In this document: positions 43,954 through 55,194 of the stretch, piece by piece
Layout: each line of letters starts with the position of its first letter
Position numbering within the stretch: the first letter of the stretch is position 1
Assembly (NCBI RefSeq): GCF_023101765.2
Contig: NC_064240.1
Coordinates: 2,542,001-2,606,000, forward strand
Source: Spodoptera frugiperda
Taxonomy: Eukaryota > Arthropoda > Insecta > Lepidoptera > Noctuidae
DNA: 64,000 nt
Reading direction: 5' to 3'
The notes under the pieces: model-generated
Databases searched by the model: none
What the model was told of the DNA's origin: nothing
Seen by the model: only the letters and a program-made list of their open reading frames with translations
Made by a program: the position numbers and the translations under genes

Positions 43954-44231
43954 AACGTCACGCCTTTTATGCCCGATGGGGTAAGCAGAGGTGCAAATTA
44001 TGGCACGTAATACTGTAAACCTACTTTTCACTATTTGCGTTATATGTCCGGTGTAGTAATATGGATTGTGTCTATTGCCATATACAGGGCACAATTTCAG
44101 ACTCTGTGCTACTAATGAGAACAAAAACCCGAGCCTAGAAAAGCTCAATAGTACTTTGCCCGTCCTGGGAATCGAACTCGAGATCCCTTGTCCGGCAATC
44201 GCACTTGCGGCCACTCGACTAACGAGGCAGA
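43954..44231 (-). mobile_element. SINE family A, copy 8 (full length, diverged)
   Basis: On the minus strand it has head 'ctgcctcgttagtcgagtgg', B box 'gagttcgattcccaggacgg', body and end 'ataaaaggcgtgacgtt'. It is as long as A4 but with many substitutions, so it is older. The 95-codon frame within it is a shadow. Confidence 0.82.
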
Positions 44232-44556
44232 CAAAAGTTTGATTATATGGTATTTAAATTCATATCTTTTCAATAGATTAGCGGCAAAAAATAAAACTAT
44301 GCATCAGTTGAAGTATGGGGAAGCACGTATTATACGATATAAATGTGAAAAGCAAACATTAAATTTATGAAATGTAATCATCTGTCTACGTCCATAGGTT
44401 CTACCTGCGTACTTACCGGTACTGACAGTACACACATAAATCTATCGACACCCGCTTCGCAAAAGCAATCCGTTTTAAACTCTATAAATTTAGCGTAGAA
44501 ATCTATTTTTGAATGCCTTCTCCGTCGAGTGCTTGCTTAGTGCGTTTGCATAGGCA

Positions 44557-44706
44557 CTTTTTTTGAAGTGGGATAATTGTCCAACGATTTTTCCCGCCTT
44601 GGGTGAGGCGAGAGGGAATGCCAGATTCTTACTGACTAGAAACCACCCCGTTCCTTCTCCTGCTTTGAGCCGGATCCCCGGTAACCTGTTACGTTGCCCG
44701 CAGCTA
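44557..44706 (-). mobile_element. Retroposed repeat family D, copy 3
   Basis: A T-run start is followed by 'gggataattgtccaacgatt', 'gactagaaaccaccccg', 'gagccggatccccggtaacc' and 'cgcagct'. It is 5'-truncated on the minus strand at about the same position as D2. Confidence 0.78.
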
Positions 44707-44764
44707 AAGAACCGAACAAAAAACGGAAAACGAACTTATTAAGAGCGTATTCCTTTTTAAAAGG

Positions 44765-44869
44765 CGACGCAGCTGTGACTCCTCTGGTGTTGCGGGTGGC
44801 CATGGCCGGCGTTGATAGCTTACCTTCAGGTGAATCGTCTGCTCGTTTGCCCCCTATTCCATAAAAAAA
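44765..44869 (+). repeat. Dispersed repeat family E, 3' part
   Basis: 'gtgactcctctggtgttgc', 'ggtggccatggccggcg' and 'gctcgtttgccccctattcc', then 'ataaaaaaac', form the 3' third of family E with an A tail. It lies 58 bp after D3. Confidence 0.7.
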
Positions 44870-45404
44870 CTTTTTTCTTTGATTAGTTTTGACTTTGAAC
44901 CCTGTGTATTCCTTCCTAAATATACTTCTATATTATGTTATGGTATTAAAAGTATTTTCATCGCAAGCTCCCCTTTGTTTGGCCATACGTAGACGAGATA
45001 GTTTGAATGTTCGCAAGCGGGCCAACTATTCAAAGAATGCGGTATTAATTGTGCCTGCTGTGAATAAATTCTACCTATTATATAAGTAGTGTATGTTTTT
45101 TAATACTTTGGGCTCGAATTTATGAATAAGAATAATTTTATGAATCGAAAAATTGTATGACCTTTTTTTCGATATAGGTTGTTGTAGTCAAAACATTAAT
45201 TTACTATTAGTGCTTCTAAGCTGGTAATATTTTTGTTTTTTTTTCTGTAGGATCAACATTGTGACCGGTAGAATTGCCAATGCAACATTGCAGTTTGGCC
45301 TTTTTGCGCCGTGTTGCTCATTTATTTACTTTTAATAAATTATTTTTACCTTTCATTACCTTCGAAAGTTTCACCTCAAAAACTAGCTTCAAACTAGAGA
45401 ACTG

Positions 45405-45533
45405 AACGACAGACCGACATTTTGTTTTTTTTTATATTGTAATCTTTGCTTTGACATTCAAAAGTGCCTTTCCGGTCCTTTTGAATTAAATAATTTTGAC
45501 TTTGACTTTGATTTTAACTTTAACTTTGACTTT
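45405..45533 (+). repeat. LINE 3' tail ending in (TTTGAC)n
   Basis: 'cgacagaccgacattttgtt', 'atattgtaatctttgc' and 'tttgaattaaataatttt' lead to a degenerate (TTTGAC) run at 45497-45533. It is closely similar to the tail at 12728-12822. Confidence 0.6.
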
Positions 45534-45926
45534 GCATAAATAAATACAAATTGATCGAAAAACCGAGTATAGCGAAGCGTTGCTAAACGTTGTCGAACCT
45601 ACAACCAAATCGTGGATAAACAGTTTCGAATTCTTTGGCGGTCGTGTTTGTTTTAGTTTTGTAATCGTATTCTAAACTCAGCGTAAGAAATACGATTTTA
45701 AACAAGGAAGTTAAGAAATATATAAACATTAGAACGAATAAAACAGTTTAGTTTTTATAGAGAGTTGTAAAGGGTCGACACAGTTGAGTATTGAATCTCT
45801 TTGAACTGCTAACTGTGGAACTGTTCAAGGTGCGTTGTTGATGTTTACATAATTTTATACTGTATCATGTTGAAAGCTCGTCTTTCATACCGAATAATTA
45901 TTAATGTGATGCCAATTGTAGGGTTC

Positions 45927-46039
45927 CACACAGATGGGGCCCAGTAGAGCTGATGCCCAAGCCATTAAGAGTCTGACACTCCCTCTCGCCTCACCCAAGG
46001 TGGAAGAAGTCATTGGATGATTATTCCTCCTCAATAAAA
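45927..46039 (+). mobile_element. Retroposed repeat family D, copy 4 (internal deletion)
   Basis: 'cacacagatggggcccagta' joins directly to 'aagagtctgacactccctct', skipping about 80 bp present in D1 and D7. It ends 'cctcaataaaa'. Confidence 0.75.
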
Positions 46040-46614
46040 CAGGGTTCACTAGAATGGTCCCAATTAGTCTTCTAGTTTCTGTAATTATTTAGTTATTTTA
46101 AAAGTGTTTGCCCTTGCATCATAGTGTGTGTTTATAACTTAAAGGTAAATACTTAATCAATTAAACAGTTTCAATGTCTTGTACGTTTACTTTTGATTCG
46201 GAACTCATGATATAAATACATTCTAATAAAGTTGGATTACTCTACCAGAACGTAGTACATTAGTTTCGTTCGATTTAGAAAGAAAACTAATCTAGCAGAT
46301 TAGTTAGAAAACAGACACTTTCCTTTACAAACTTTAGTAAAAAGTCGATTGTTTTCATTGAGAGAATGCTCTTTAGAAAAATACTTTGCCAAATGGCCCA
46401 GTGAATTAGACATCAATATACTTAGCGCTGTTAAAGTGAAAAAACAAGACTAATCGAGACTCTGGTTCAAAGACTTGCTGAATGGCTTTTAATGGAAGAA
46501 ATACATTAGTACCTATATTAGGTTAAGGTAAGAACCATTTGAATTATTACGTCGTATTTTAAAGTCGAGTTATTTATCATTTATTTATCATTTATCATTT
46601 ATCATAACATAATA

Positions 46615-46665
46615 ATTAATTTAGTATGTCTCACGAAAGTTATAATAGGATTATTATTGTAACTA
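46615..46665 (+). mobile_element. Family G 3' end fragment
   Basis: 'ttagtatgtctcacgaaagt', then 'tataataggatta', matches the 3' end of family G. Confidence 0.5.
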
Positions 46666-47195
46666 ACAATTTGGAACTCTTACTAATATTTCTTGGGAAT
46701 AATCTTCTCTCATAAATAAATACAAATTGCATGATTGAAATCACAGAAGCGTTGACCATTTAAAATACGGATTAATATACACTCGAAGTAATTTCAACTC
46801 GCAACAAATTGAAATATCATTTCGGAGTTTCAGTCTCACAAATGGCACAGAGAATATGAAAATCAAAGCGATATTATTCCGCAATATTAACTAGGTCGAC
46901 TTTCCGTGGAGGTCTGATTAAACAAAACATTAGCTTCGTCAAGCAGAATCGTGGCATAAAAATTCATTCATTATGGAAACAATATGAACATGAACCCTTG
47001 AGTTTAGTGACGTCATACTCCAAGCCTGTTTTACCTAAGCAAGTATTTGTTCAATGTTCACGAATTATGTTTGTTTATTGTCATTTTATGTGGAATTAAT
47101 TGCGTTGAAAATTGAGAACTTGAGTCTGTGTTGTAGACTTTGTAAAGATATAATATGTATAAGGTACATTGGCTTACTTGAGTTTTCGCATAGGA

Positions 47196-47564
47196 CAGGG
47201 GCGGATTAAACCGAGAGGGCGCCCATGGAAATCACCTCATAGGCGCCCCTAATTTTTACTAGCGCCGTTGTAACTCTAAAGTGAGCCTGTATGAGCGATC
47301 TAAAAGCAAACACGAAGCGATGCGGTGTGTGGTTTTTTTCCTACATGTATGTGAAGCGTTCGTCTAGTTTGCGCAAAAATATCAAGCAAAATCGCGTTCA
47401 CGCCAATCGATTTTGAAAGTTTATGATTTTCGCGCCGCGCCACACCGCATCGCCTTCGCGTGTAGATCTATACGTCGCGTAACAGCATGCGCGTCTTGAG
47501 ACGTCCCGCAAGTCCTGGCGCCCTAGGCACTTGCCTAGTTTGCCTTAGGAATAATACGTTCCTG
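47196..47564. mobile_element. hAT-like palindromic MITE
   Basis: The ends are 'caggggcggattaaac' and, inverted, 'caggaacgtattattcc' (15-16 bp with mismatches). Inside, 'cgaagcgatgcggtgtgtgg' faces 'ccacaccgcatcgccttcg' and a 'gcgcccctaatt'/'ggcgccctagg' pair marks the flanks. The CAGGGGCGGAT start is typical of hAT ends. The flanking 8 bp (gcatagga / acacaggg) agree at 5 of 8 positions, which fits an old duplication. No transposase is encoded in the 369 bp. Confidence 0.6.
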
Positions 47565-48264
47565 ACACAGGGTATTGTATACTTGTATAGCTTGGTAAAT
47601 GATGGAGTGGCGTAGCGCGCCGCTTACTAAGCATACAAGCATCACAACAGTAGCTTTGTAAACCAGTAATATTATTCTCTAGTACATGAATGTACTGGTT
47701 ATTTTTGATAGTATGAACAACACGTTCTAGTGTGTAGTGAGGAAATATTCAATGAAATCTTATATAGAATGAAGTAAGTGCAACGAGAGTGAAACCGATG
47801 TCTTATTTATTATCCAATTTAAAAAAAATATGAGTCCCTTCTATATTAGATATAAAACTTATACTCGAGAGGTGAATGAATTCTTTGTGGTTTCCTCGCT
47901 CCTTGCTTCAAAAAGTTCTTTAGAGGTTCATTACTCTCTCCGGTTTGGTTTAAATTTCAATTATATAAAAATATACCTATTGCCGTTTGATCTTCTTATG
48001 CCTTGAGGTATCAGGTGTACAGTGAAATATTTTTGCGAAATAATTACCTGTGAACAAAAGAAAATAAGCGTTAGTATATACACATTACAGGTTTCTTACT
48101 CACTTATTTTAAAAGTTAGAGGGCAGGACACATTCTATAGACATATTTGTATAATAATAATTGTAAAACATACTATGCTAATTGAAAATAATATTTTATT
48201 CGTGTAAATAACTGTGAGAACATTGTTGCGTCCGTGCAAGTTGCTCAGGAATGATAGGCCCGTG

Positions 48265-48338
48265 GTGACTTGAAACTAGTGGAGGTTTTCTCAATTATTT
48301 ACGTGAGTAATCTGTTATTTTAAATTAAGTTATGAGTG
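48265..48338 (+). mobile_element. Family G fragment
   Basis: 'ttgaaactagtggaggtttt', 'ctcaattatttacgtgagt' and 'aatctgttatttt' match the right arm of family G. Confidence 0.5.
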
Positions 48339-48800
48339 TTGTACTGAGGTATGAAGTTATGTATGTTAATAAGGTCATACTGTTTTTATTTTGTCTAGTT
48401 ATTTGTGCCTGGTATGTTTTTGCAATTTTAATAGACGGTAAGTGGGTGTACCAAAATATTTGATCGTATTAAAGGATTATCATAAATCGGGCACTAAGCC
48501 AAATAATGTGACTAAAGAATTTTCAATAATAAAAAAAGAACAGATGTCGCCATTTGCTAGATGCCTAGGTAATCTCTATTTCTATTTTATAAAAATGAAT
48601 TCATATTCGCGCTGTATTATTCAAGTATTATTATTTGAACCATTATCCTAATCAGTTTTAGGGGGTATTACCTGGGTATCTCGAATTCCGAGGTGAATTC
48701 CTAAATTGACTGGACTATAATCGATCTAGAGAAGAACCTGAACTTAAAATATAAATGGTATGCTTTATTAAAGATGCAATATCGCCTAATAGAGTTTGGT

Positions 48801-48980
48801 TTATAACTTTCGTGAGGCATACTTAAATTAATTATTATGTTTTTCGGCTTACTCACGACGTTTACAGTCGCCGCGTTGTGTCGCGAAATACTGCTCATGA
48901 ATATGAGCCGTATTCCATGCATTAGCATGGCTTGAAACTACTAGAGCTCCTCGTCAAATAGTTACGTGCATTAGGTAAAA
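48801..48980 (-). mobile_element. Family G, diverged copy
   Basis: 'ttataactttcgtgaggcat', 'tttttcggcttactcacga' and 'ttgaaactactagagctcc' are the reverse of family G. The GC-rich core contains its own palindromes ('ctcatgaatatgag', 'catgcattagcatg'). Confidence 0.55.
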
Positions 48981-49904
48981 CATATTGTAGGTACCAACAG
49001 TCGAATTGAATTGTCCTTCACCTTTTATGAAGATGGTTTAATTAAATAAATAAATAATGAAAGCAGATACTAATTCAAGAAGATTACTAATCGATTAAAT
49101 CTAAGAAATCTTTTTTAGACATAGCAACTGATTTTTTTTTATGGCTTGCTTGATTTACATAGCGCAGACGCATTCACTCTTGAGCAAACTAATTTGTTTT
49201 GTGAAACCGAGCGTTTGAAGAGAAATATTTCTACGTTTTCTTATTAAATAGAGATAGAAATACGTTTCTAACTAATGTTTTTAGCTATAAAGTATAAATG
49301 TAGTGTATGCACAAAATATACAATGTCACATCTACTTTTAAGAAAAAAAGGAAGAAATAAAGATATCCTTTATTTGCTGAGAATTATTCTATTTATTTAT
49401 TATACAGGGTGACTTTGAATTCGACGTATTCCTCTCGGGAGGTGATAGTACAACTAATTTCCTACAAAAATAGCCCTGAGGTCCTTGGGCGGAAAGTGGC
49501 TAGTTTCTGAGATATTCAACATTTTTGGTTTTGGTAAAAATATCCCGAATTGATTACAAAAACATCAATAAATAAAAAAATACTGGTTGGATTTTAGTTA
49601 TTTTAGTTTTAATCAGTTGCCAATACATCAGTTATCATTTATAAATACTAATAATGGCACAAATATCATTCGTTTTAAAATAGCAAGTAATTTCCTATGA
49701 AATTTTGTTTTGTTTGTTTCACTAATTTGGTCAAAAGATAACTGGATTTATTTCGAAAAAAATATATAACACTAAGTGTACAAACTATTAGAAAAACTTC
49801 CTAGGTTTATTAGCTACCCAGAAACGTAAAATTATTTACAATATTCCCAAAAACAAATGAATTAATTGATGATAAGTAGAGTATAAAGAGGAAAGGGTAA
49901 TTTG

Positions 49905-50260
49905 AAAAACATCTTTATTTGCAAAATTTAGTTCAAAATGATCTTCCCTACGACGAATACATGCCCGAACACACTTCCTTATCCCTATGACGTTCACTCT
50001 TGGGCTGGATATGCGTTTTATTTCGTAATTATCTTCAAATATGTTTCGGAAAAGAATTACGATACACGGCCAATTCCTTCTGTATAAACAAGGGACTTCA
50101 TGTAAAAATCAACCGGCATTAGGTTCTGGTCATTGTGCATGCCATGTAGTTGGACCGCCCTACTAATCCAATGCCTGAGAATCAATGTATCTGACCATTG
50201 CCGTACAGTAGTTCGATAATGCACTTGACAATCGTCATGTGGAATAAATTCGCCAATCAA
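49905..50260 (-). pseudogene. Transposase C-terminal fragment, left arm of the fold-back
   Basis: A minus-strand frame of 67 codons (50260 to 50057) reads '...YRTTVRQWSDTLILRHWI', then 'MPVDFYMKSLVYTEGI'. This parallels the 'W-I-G-R ... SPDL-x-PLDF-x-LWG-x-LKSLVY' block near the third catalytic Asp of a group of insect Tc1/mariner-type transposases. Further down, at 49920-49966 and in another phase, 'CIRRREDHFE' resembles the usual C-terminal '...HFE' motif. The SPDL motif is degraded (HNDQNL), and stops and phase changes lie between the parts. Only about the last quarter of a transposase is present. Confidence 0.6.
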
Positions 50261-50504
50261 ATTAATAAATTAATTCAATAAGTAGAATAAGTTCATTCAT
50301 CTTGTTTTTAAATTCAAATTTAAAACAATGACCCTAGCACATTCCTTAATTTTTTTTATTTTTTTCACCATTTAAATTGTTGGATGAAAAGTAGGGTCCA
50401 ATTAAATAATTATTTGTGATACCCATGCAAACATTTGAATTAAAACCGTATGCGCGAACCCGAAGGTTTACTTTTTTCGGATTTTGTTGACATTTTTGTG
50501 GCTA

Positions 50505-50640
50505 ATAATGGATATTGTGATAGTTTATCCAGCACACTATCGAACTACTGTGGGGCAATGGTTGGATACCTTGGTTCCCGTTTTATGGCACGGGGGTCCA
50601 ACTACATGGCAAGCGCGGTGTCCAGAATCTAAGTCTGGTT
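50505..50640 (+). pseudogene. Transposase C-terminal fragment, right arm of the fold-back
   Basis: A plus-strand segment translates to '...YRTTVGQWLDTLVPVLW', then 'GGPTTWQARCPESK'. It is the same protein region as the left arm but in the opposite direction. It stops at the 'ggttgatt' equivalent of the left arm's VDF codons and jumps straight to the inverted repeat, so about 210 bp present in the left arm are deleted here. It keeps a better 'GGPTTW' stretch, while the left arm keeps 'DFYMKSLVY'. Confidence 0.55.
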
Positions 50641-51657
50641 GATTGAAAAATAATTTTACGTTTCTGGGTAGCTAATAAACCAAGGAAGTTTTTCTAATAG
50701 TTTGTACACTTAGTGTCATATATTTTTTCGAAATAAATCCAATTATCTATTAACCAAATTAGTGAAACAAAACAAAATTTCATAGGAAATTACTTGCTAT
50801 TTTAAAACGAATGATATTTCTGCGATTATTAGTATTTATAAACGATAACTGATGTATTGGCAACTGATTAAAACTAAAATAACTAAAATCCAACCAGAAT
50901 TTTTTTATTTATTGATGTTTTTGTAATCAATTCGGGATATTTTTACCAAAACCTAAAATGTTGAATATCTCAGAAACTAGCCACTTTCCGCCCAAGGACC
51001 TCAGGGCTATTTTTGTAGGAAATTAGTTGTACTATCACTTCCCGAGAGGAATACGTCGAATTCAAAGTCACCCTATATACCTACATGGTACACATATAAG
51101 TTGGAATGGTAGTAGATCAGTATTTAGGTATGTCATGACTGCCATATCACAAAATAATTTACATACACCGGCACCTTAAAAAAATTAAAAGCCCCGTATC
51201 AATTTGCAATAATTCTGACCATTCCGTTTTTCTATCCCATGTTGTTTGGCATTCCATACAATTTATGTAAGTACATTACGCTTAAATAATTTGTTCTCTC
51301 ATTCAAATTCCTACCAGCGTTCATGAACTGAATCGATCCGTTTGGCAACAATAGCCCATCAGTTTTATTATAAAATAATATTCAGATCTTTGTGTATATC
51401 AAAATAGACCTAAGGTAGCAATCAATGTCAAGATTCACAATGGACGGACGTGCATTGTACTGCTCATCAATTATCGTAATAATATTAACAGCTTCCAAAC
51501 ATAGGTATTAAGGAAACTCGATACTCTTAAGAGTCCATCTTATTTGAAAATTGACGTCATCCATTGAAAAAGTATGTAAAAATAACTTATGTTATTTGTG
51601 TATATTCAATATTCAGGTTCAATTAAAGTAAAATAACAATGAATGAACTTGGGGCCT

Positions 51658-51838
51658 TTTTTTAAGGGGGGATATTCCAATCGCTTCTCCCGCCCTGGGC
51701 GAGGCGAGAGGGAAGTGCCAGACTCTTACTGAGTAAAAACTACCCCGTTCCTACTCCTGCTTTTCGAGCCGGAGTCACGGTAAACTCGCTAGGAAATCTA
51801 CAGCTCCGGACCCGCTAGGTAGTCCGCAGCTCCGGAAT
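51658..51838 (-). mobile_element. Retroposed repeat family D, copy 5, with 10-bp duplication
   Basis: On the minus strand the element ends in an A run (plus-strand T run at 51658). Direct repeats 'cttggggcct' flank it at 51648-51657 and 51839-51848. The 5' part contains a small internal duplication of the 'gctagg...agctccgga' segment (51789-51811 and 51813-51836). The flanking repeat shows that this family moves by retroposition. Confidence 0.85.
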
Positions 51839-52235
51839 CTTGGGGCCTAAAAAGGTTACATCGGGTAAAATATTTCTAACATGACTCATTTGGTGGATTG
51901 TAGGCGAATCACCTAAACCACCATGAAATGATAACGACTTGACAAATGACACATAGTATGATCTCGATTTGAAACATACAATGTAACCATTTTAGCCCCC
52001 CTAATCACGCTTCATTCTCATTCATTCATTCGTTGGTTCTTTTCCCGTTTAAAAGGCCTGACAAATGAGGTTGGTGATACGCGGATTACATTAACAATCA
52101 ATTAACTTAATCCTTTTACCCTTTATATTAAAACTGCATATATGTAGTCATCCTACCTCACAGTAGGTAAATTAATACAAAATACTTAGGTATACCTAAA
52201 TTTCTCGACAAGATTATGTCATTTGAATTTGGCAG

Positions 52236-52345
52236 TGTTATTTGCATTGATGGTCATGCAAACTAAACATGTATACAAAGTTTCAGCTCAATCGGATGAA
52301 GATATCTGCTTCAAAATTTAGTTGCAAGATTCCACTACACACACA
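52236..52345 (+). repeat. LINE-like 3' end fragment, 'tttcagctcaatcgg' type
   Basis: 'atgcaaactaaacatgtata', 'caaagtttcagctcaatcgg' and 'ttgcaagattccactacaca' are a familiar insect LINE 3' end. No coding part is present. Confidence 0.45.
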
Positions 52346-52513
52346 TAGTTGCAATTTATTATCATCTGAGGTTAGATCATTGTATCATTTAATTGTTTTA
52401 TGTTTAAGGGCAAGCTAAACCTGTTAACAGTTTAGCTACTTCATTGTAGTATGTACTAATTTTGAATCCTATAATGGGGCTGACGTTTTTCTCTTAGGAA
52501 AGAAGCCCTACTT

Positions 52514-52667
52514 TACTACATAGTATAAAACAAACTTGCTTTTTTGTCCCTACGCAACGGATTTTGATGCGGTTTTTAAATAGATAAAGTGATTCAAGAG
52601 GAAGATTTATATGTATAATACATGCATCGTACATCACTATTGCACGAAAGCTGGGCGGGTTGCTAGT
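52514..52667 (+). repeat. Non-autonomous repeat family H, copy 1 (possible Helitron end)
   Basis: It starts 'actacatagtataaaacaaa', contains 'cgcaacggattttgatgcgg' and 'gaggaagatttatatgtat', and ends 'gaaagctgggcgggttgctagt'-like wording. The second copy is at 62470-62668. Ends of the CTAGT type without inverted repeats suggest a Helitron-like element, but this is inference. Confidence 0.5.
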
Positions 52668-53181
52668 ATAAAATAAAATAAAAATAGTTGCAATTTAAAT
52701 AAAAGCTTGCAAAAAGACGAAGATGTACATTACATTAACAATAGATTTATTCTGTCTGAACTCTTGACTTCTAATGCGAGTATCTGTCTCGATGATAATT
52801 ACTAACAAGTAGAAAACGATATAACATGGCAAGTTTCACAGTTCACTAACTTCTACAAGTATTGTAATTAACAATTCGTAAATAGCTTCTCAGCCCTTTG
52901 TGTCTTGGTTCGTTAGACAATAATACTGAAACAAGATCTGAAACTAAAACTTAAAATTAAATGGGTAATAAATAATTTGGTATAATAGAGATCAAACGAT
53001 GCAAAATGAATGGAACTTAAATTACTTTTAAACGATTAATATTGGTTAGAGACGATAAACGCGGCCCCGCAGCCATATTTGGAGAAAATTGGTGGGAAAA
53101 TATTGTTGTTAGAAACAGTTGTAAGTATTAAGCGATTAAAGTAAAGGTAGTGGTCGCCTTGTGGTTAATAAATTCGATTAG

Positions 53182-53290
53182 TTTTATTTTTTTAAGGTAT
53201 AAGCCGGTAAACGAGCAGACGGATCACCCTATGGTAAGCAATCACTGCTGTCCGTGGACATCAGAAACACCAGAGTCGTTACAAGTGCGT
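53182..53290 (-). repeat. Dispersed repeat family E, 3' part
   Basis: 'ggtataagccggtaaacgag', 'cggatcaccctatggtaagc' and 'gtggacatcagaaacacca' after a T run are the reverse of the family E 3' end with its A tail. Confidence 0.75.
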
Positions 53291-54188
53291 AAAAGAGGTT
53301 GAATAGAACATTTGAATTATAGAATAGAATATCTTCGAGAGTATTATTTCTTTTTATTTATTAAGGACATGTAATTTATTATTCATTCAATAAGGTATAA
53401 CTTTAAGTATATAACTGCTACGAACTCTAAAATTTGACGTAAAATAACATACCTACCATTGATGTCTATATTACGACTCTAGAAGTGTATGTATCATGTG
53501 AGCATTTTCAGTCTTTCTGTATACATATGAAGTACTATGTATATGTAATTGTATACAGATCGTGTACATCAAAAGCATGCCTCATTATTGAAAGATAAAA
53601 AGACAAGAGGAAAATCAAATTTACATTTTAAAAAAATATGAAAGTTTATATAAAACCAACTTGCTCCGATTTTTTTACTTTTACAAAAGCATTTTATACA
53701 TATTCTGTTACAAATTCAGCGTGGTCGTCTCGTTGATTATGCTAACAAGCTGGTATATTGATTAGAGTTTAATAAGGGCTAGGTTCACTTAGGTAATTGA
53801 TACCTCCCTAGATACTAATAGAATACCCTGGGTAACTATGTATCTACACACAAAGGTATCTATGTGTAGAATACATACTTTTTATAGAATAAGTACAGGT
53901 AGGGTCAAAAGTCGATGAAAGATTTGTAACGTAATATTTAGAAATTTTCTTTAACATTTTTAGTACGTGTGTATTTATGTTGGTTATAGTATGTCACTGG
54001 ATTTAATAGATCGGTTTTATCAGGTTTTTGGGTAACTTAAATTTATAATAGTTCAGGTAGATGGTGCCTTTACATAGAAGGCCTTCAAAGTAGAACATTA
54101 TTAAAAACAATAGGGTAGATGACTTATGTTTATTTTAATGTCTGTTTTATAGATTTTTTTTTAAAAGTTTTCTTACGGAAACATATAC

Positions 54189-54418
54189 TTTATTGATTTC
54201 AAATATCGCTTGACGTCACTTCCAGGCGGTACCGAGAGGAGAGTTTATACGTAGAAATGACGTATTTGCTCCCACTTCTAAACTTTGATTCGTTTTATCT
54301 AACTATTGTTATCTTATATGACAAAATAAAAAAAAAACGAGTCCAATATTTTCTTATTACCTAACTGACGGACGAAATAGATTTTTAATTTTCATACCCT
54401 GTTATCATCCCTATTGTA
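54189..54418 (+). repeat. Dispersed repeat family J, copy 2
   Basis: 'tgacgtcacttccaggcggt', 'tagaaatgacgtatttgctc' and 'gttatcttatatgacaaaat' continue to 'gttatcatccctatt', matching J1. Confidence 0.7.
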
Positions 54419-55088
54419 TATGTCCCTCTTTGAATTTAAAATATCAGCATTTAAACATGCGAGACGCTGTAGATGAGTTTGAATATAAGCCCCGTCCAAG
54501 TTGGAAACTACTCGGATTGCTACGAATAAAGTTTTGTATAAAAGGGTAAACAAACAAGTAACAAGTTTTCATTCAAACGTGTATTCTTAAAGTTTCGGAT
54601 AGTGGCCCACTTTGGCAGCTTTCACTGTTATAATGGACAATGTATGTAGATAAATACGAAGTATATATTTAGTACCAAGAAGGATTTACTTGTAGAACCT
54701 ACATTCTAGGCATTAGTTTTAAGTTTAAGAAACTGGTAGTTTCTCTAAGTATACTAAGGTTTTACATTCCATGTATTGGTTTTATCTAAGTTAAGAAACT
54801 GGTAGTTACTATACCAAGGCCTAAGAAAGTTTTATTATCTTTTAATTAAATTAAAAATAATATTTTCCTTCGTTGCTAACAAGTCTTCCATTTTAGTCGT
54901 TTGTTGCTGTTTACAAGTAAAACGTAAACGAGATTAAGAAAAATAAACACTCAAATTAAAATTTTAACAGGTCACATAATATTAACACATTGAACGCCGT
55001 GGTGGTTACCGGCGACGTTAGCGGAGGATTTGCCTTCAACAGTTTTCTATTGGCAGTCAAAGTCATAACGTACTTGACTGTACACATG

Positions 55089-55194
55089 TCTACACAAGCT
55101 ATGCATAACCAGTATAAACTGACCGTCGAATGTGCGGAAAGGTCATACAAAGCGAGACCATAATAAACTAGTTATGCATAGCTTGATGTGTAGT
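55089..55194. repeat. Spaced inverted repeat (~21-bp arms, ~61-bp loop)
   Basis: 'tctacacaagctatgcataa' at 55089-55109 is inverted at 55171-55194 with a 2-bp insertion. It could form a stem in RNA or be the scar of a small element. The nearby 'ttaacacattgaacgccgtg' (54980-55000) recalls piggyBac-type ends, but I find no matching partner. Confidence 0.6.

Larger units (their letters stand above)
44232..49402. other. Non-genic stretch with repeats D, E, G and a hAT-like MITE
   Basis: Plain AT-rich DNA lies between the annotated elements. A short (atttatc)n run is at 46573-46602. Frames at 44188, 44889, 48022, 48442 and 48701 show no motif. Confidence 0.5.
49405..51075. mobile_element. Fold-back Tc1/mariner-like element with ~430-bp inverted repeats
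   Basis: The left end is 'cagggtgactttgaattcga' (49405) and the right end is its complement (to 51075, last base changed). Both are flanked by TA (49403-49404, 51076-51077). The inverted repeats are 49405-49837 and 50648-51075 and are highly similar along their length. Inside, both arms hold pieces of the same transposase 3' end in opposite orientation, so the whole element is a large imperfect palindrome with an AT-rich centre near 50250-50500. Such a structure arises from inverted duplication of one element end. TA flanks and the transposase wording favour the Tc1/mariner superfamily. It cannot encode an active transposase. Confidence 0.85.
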
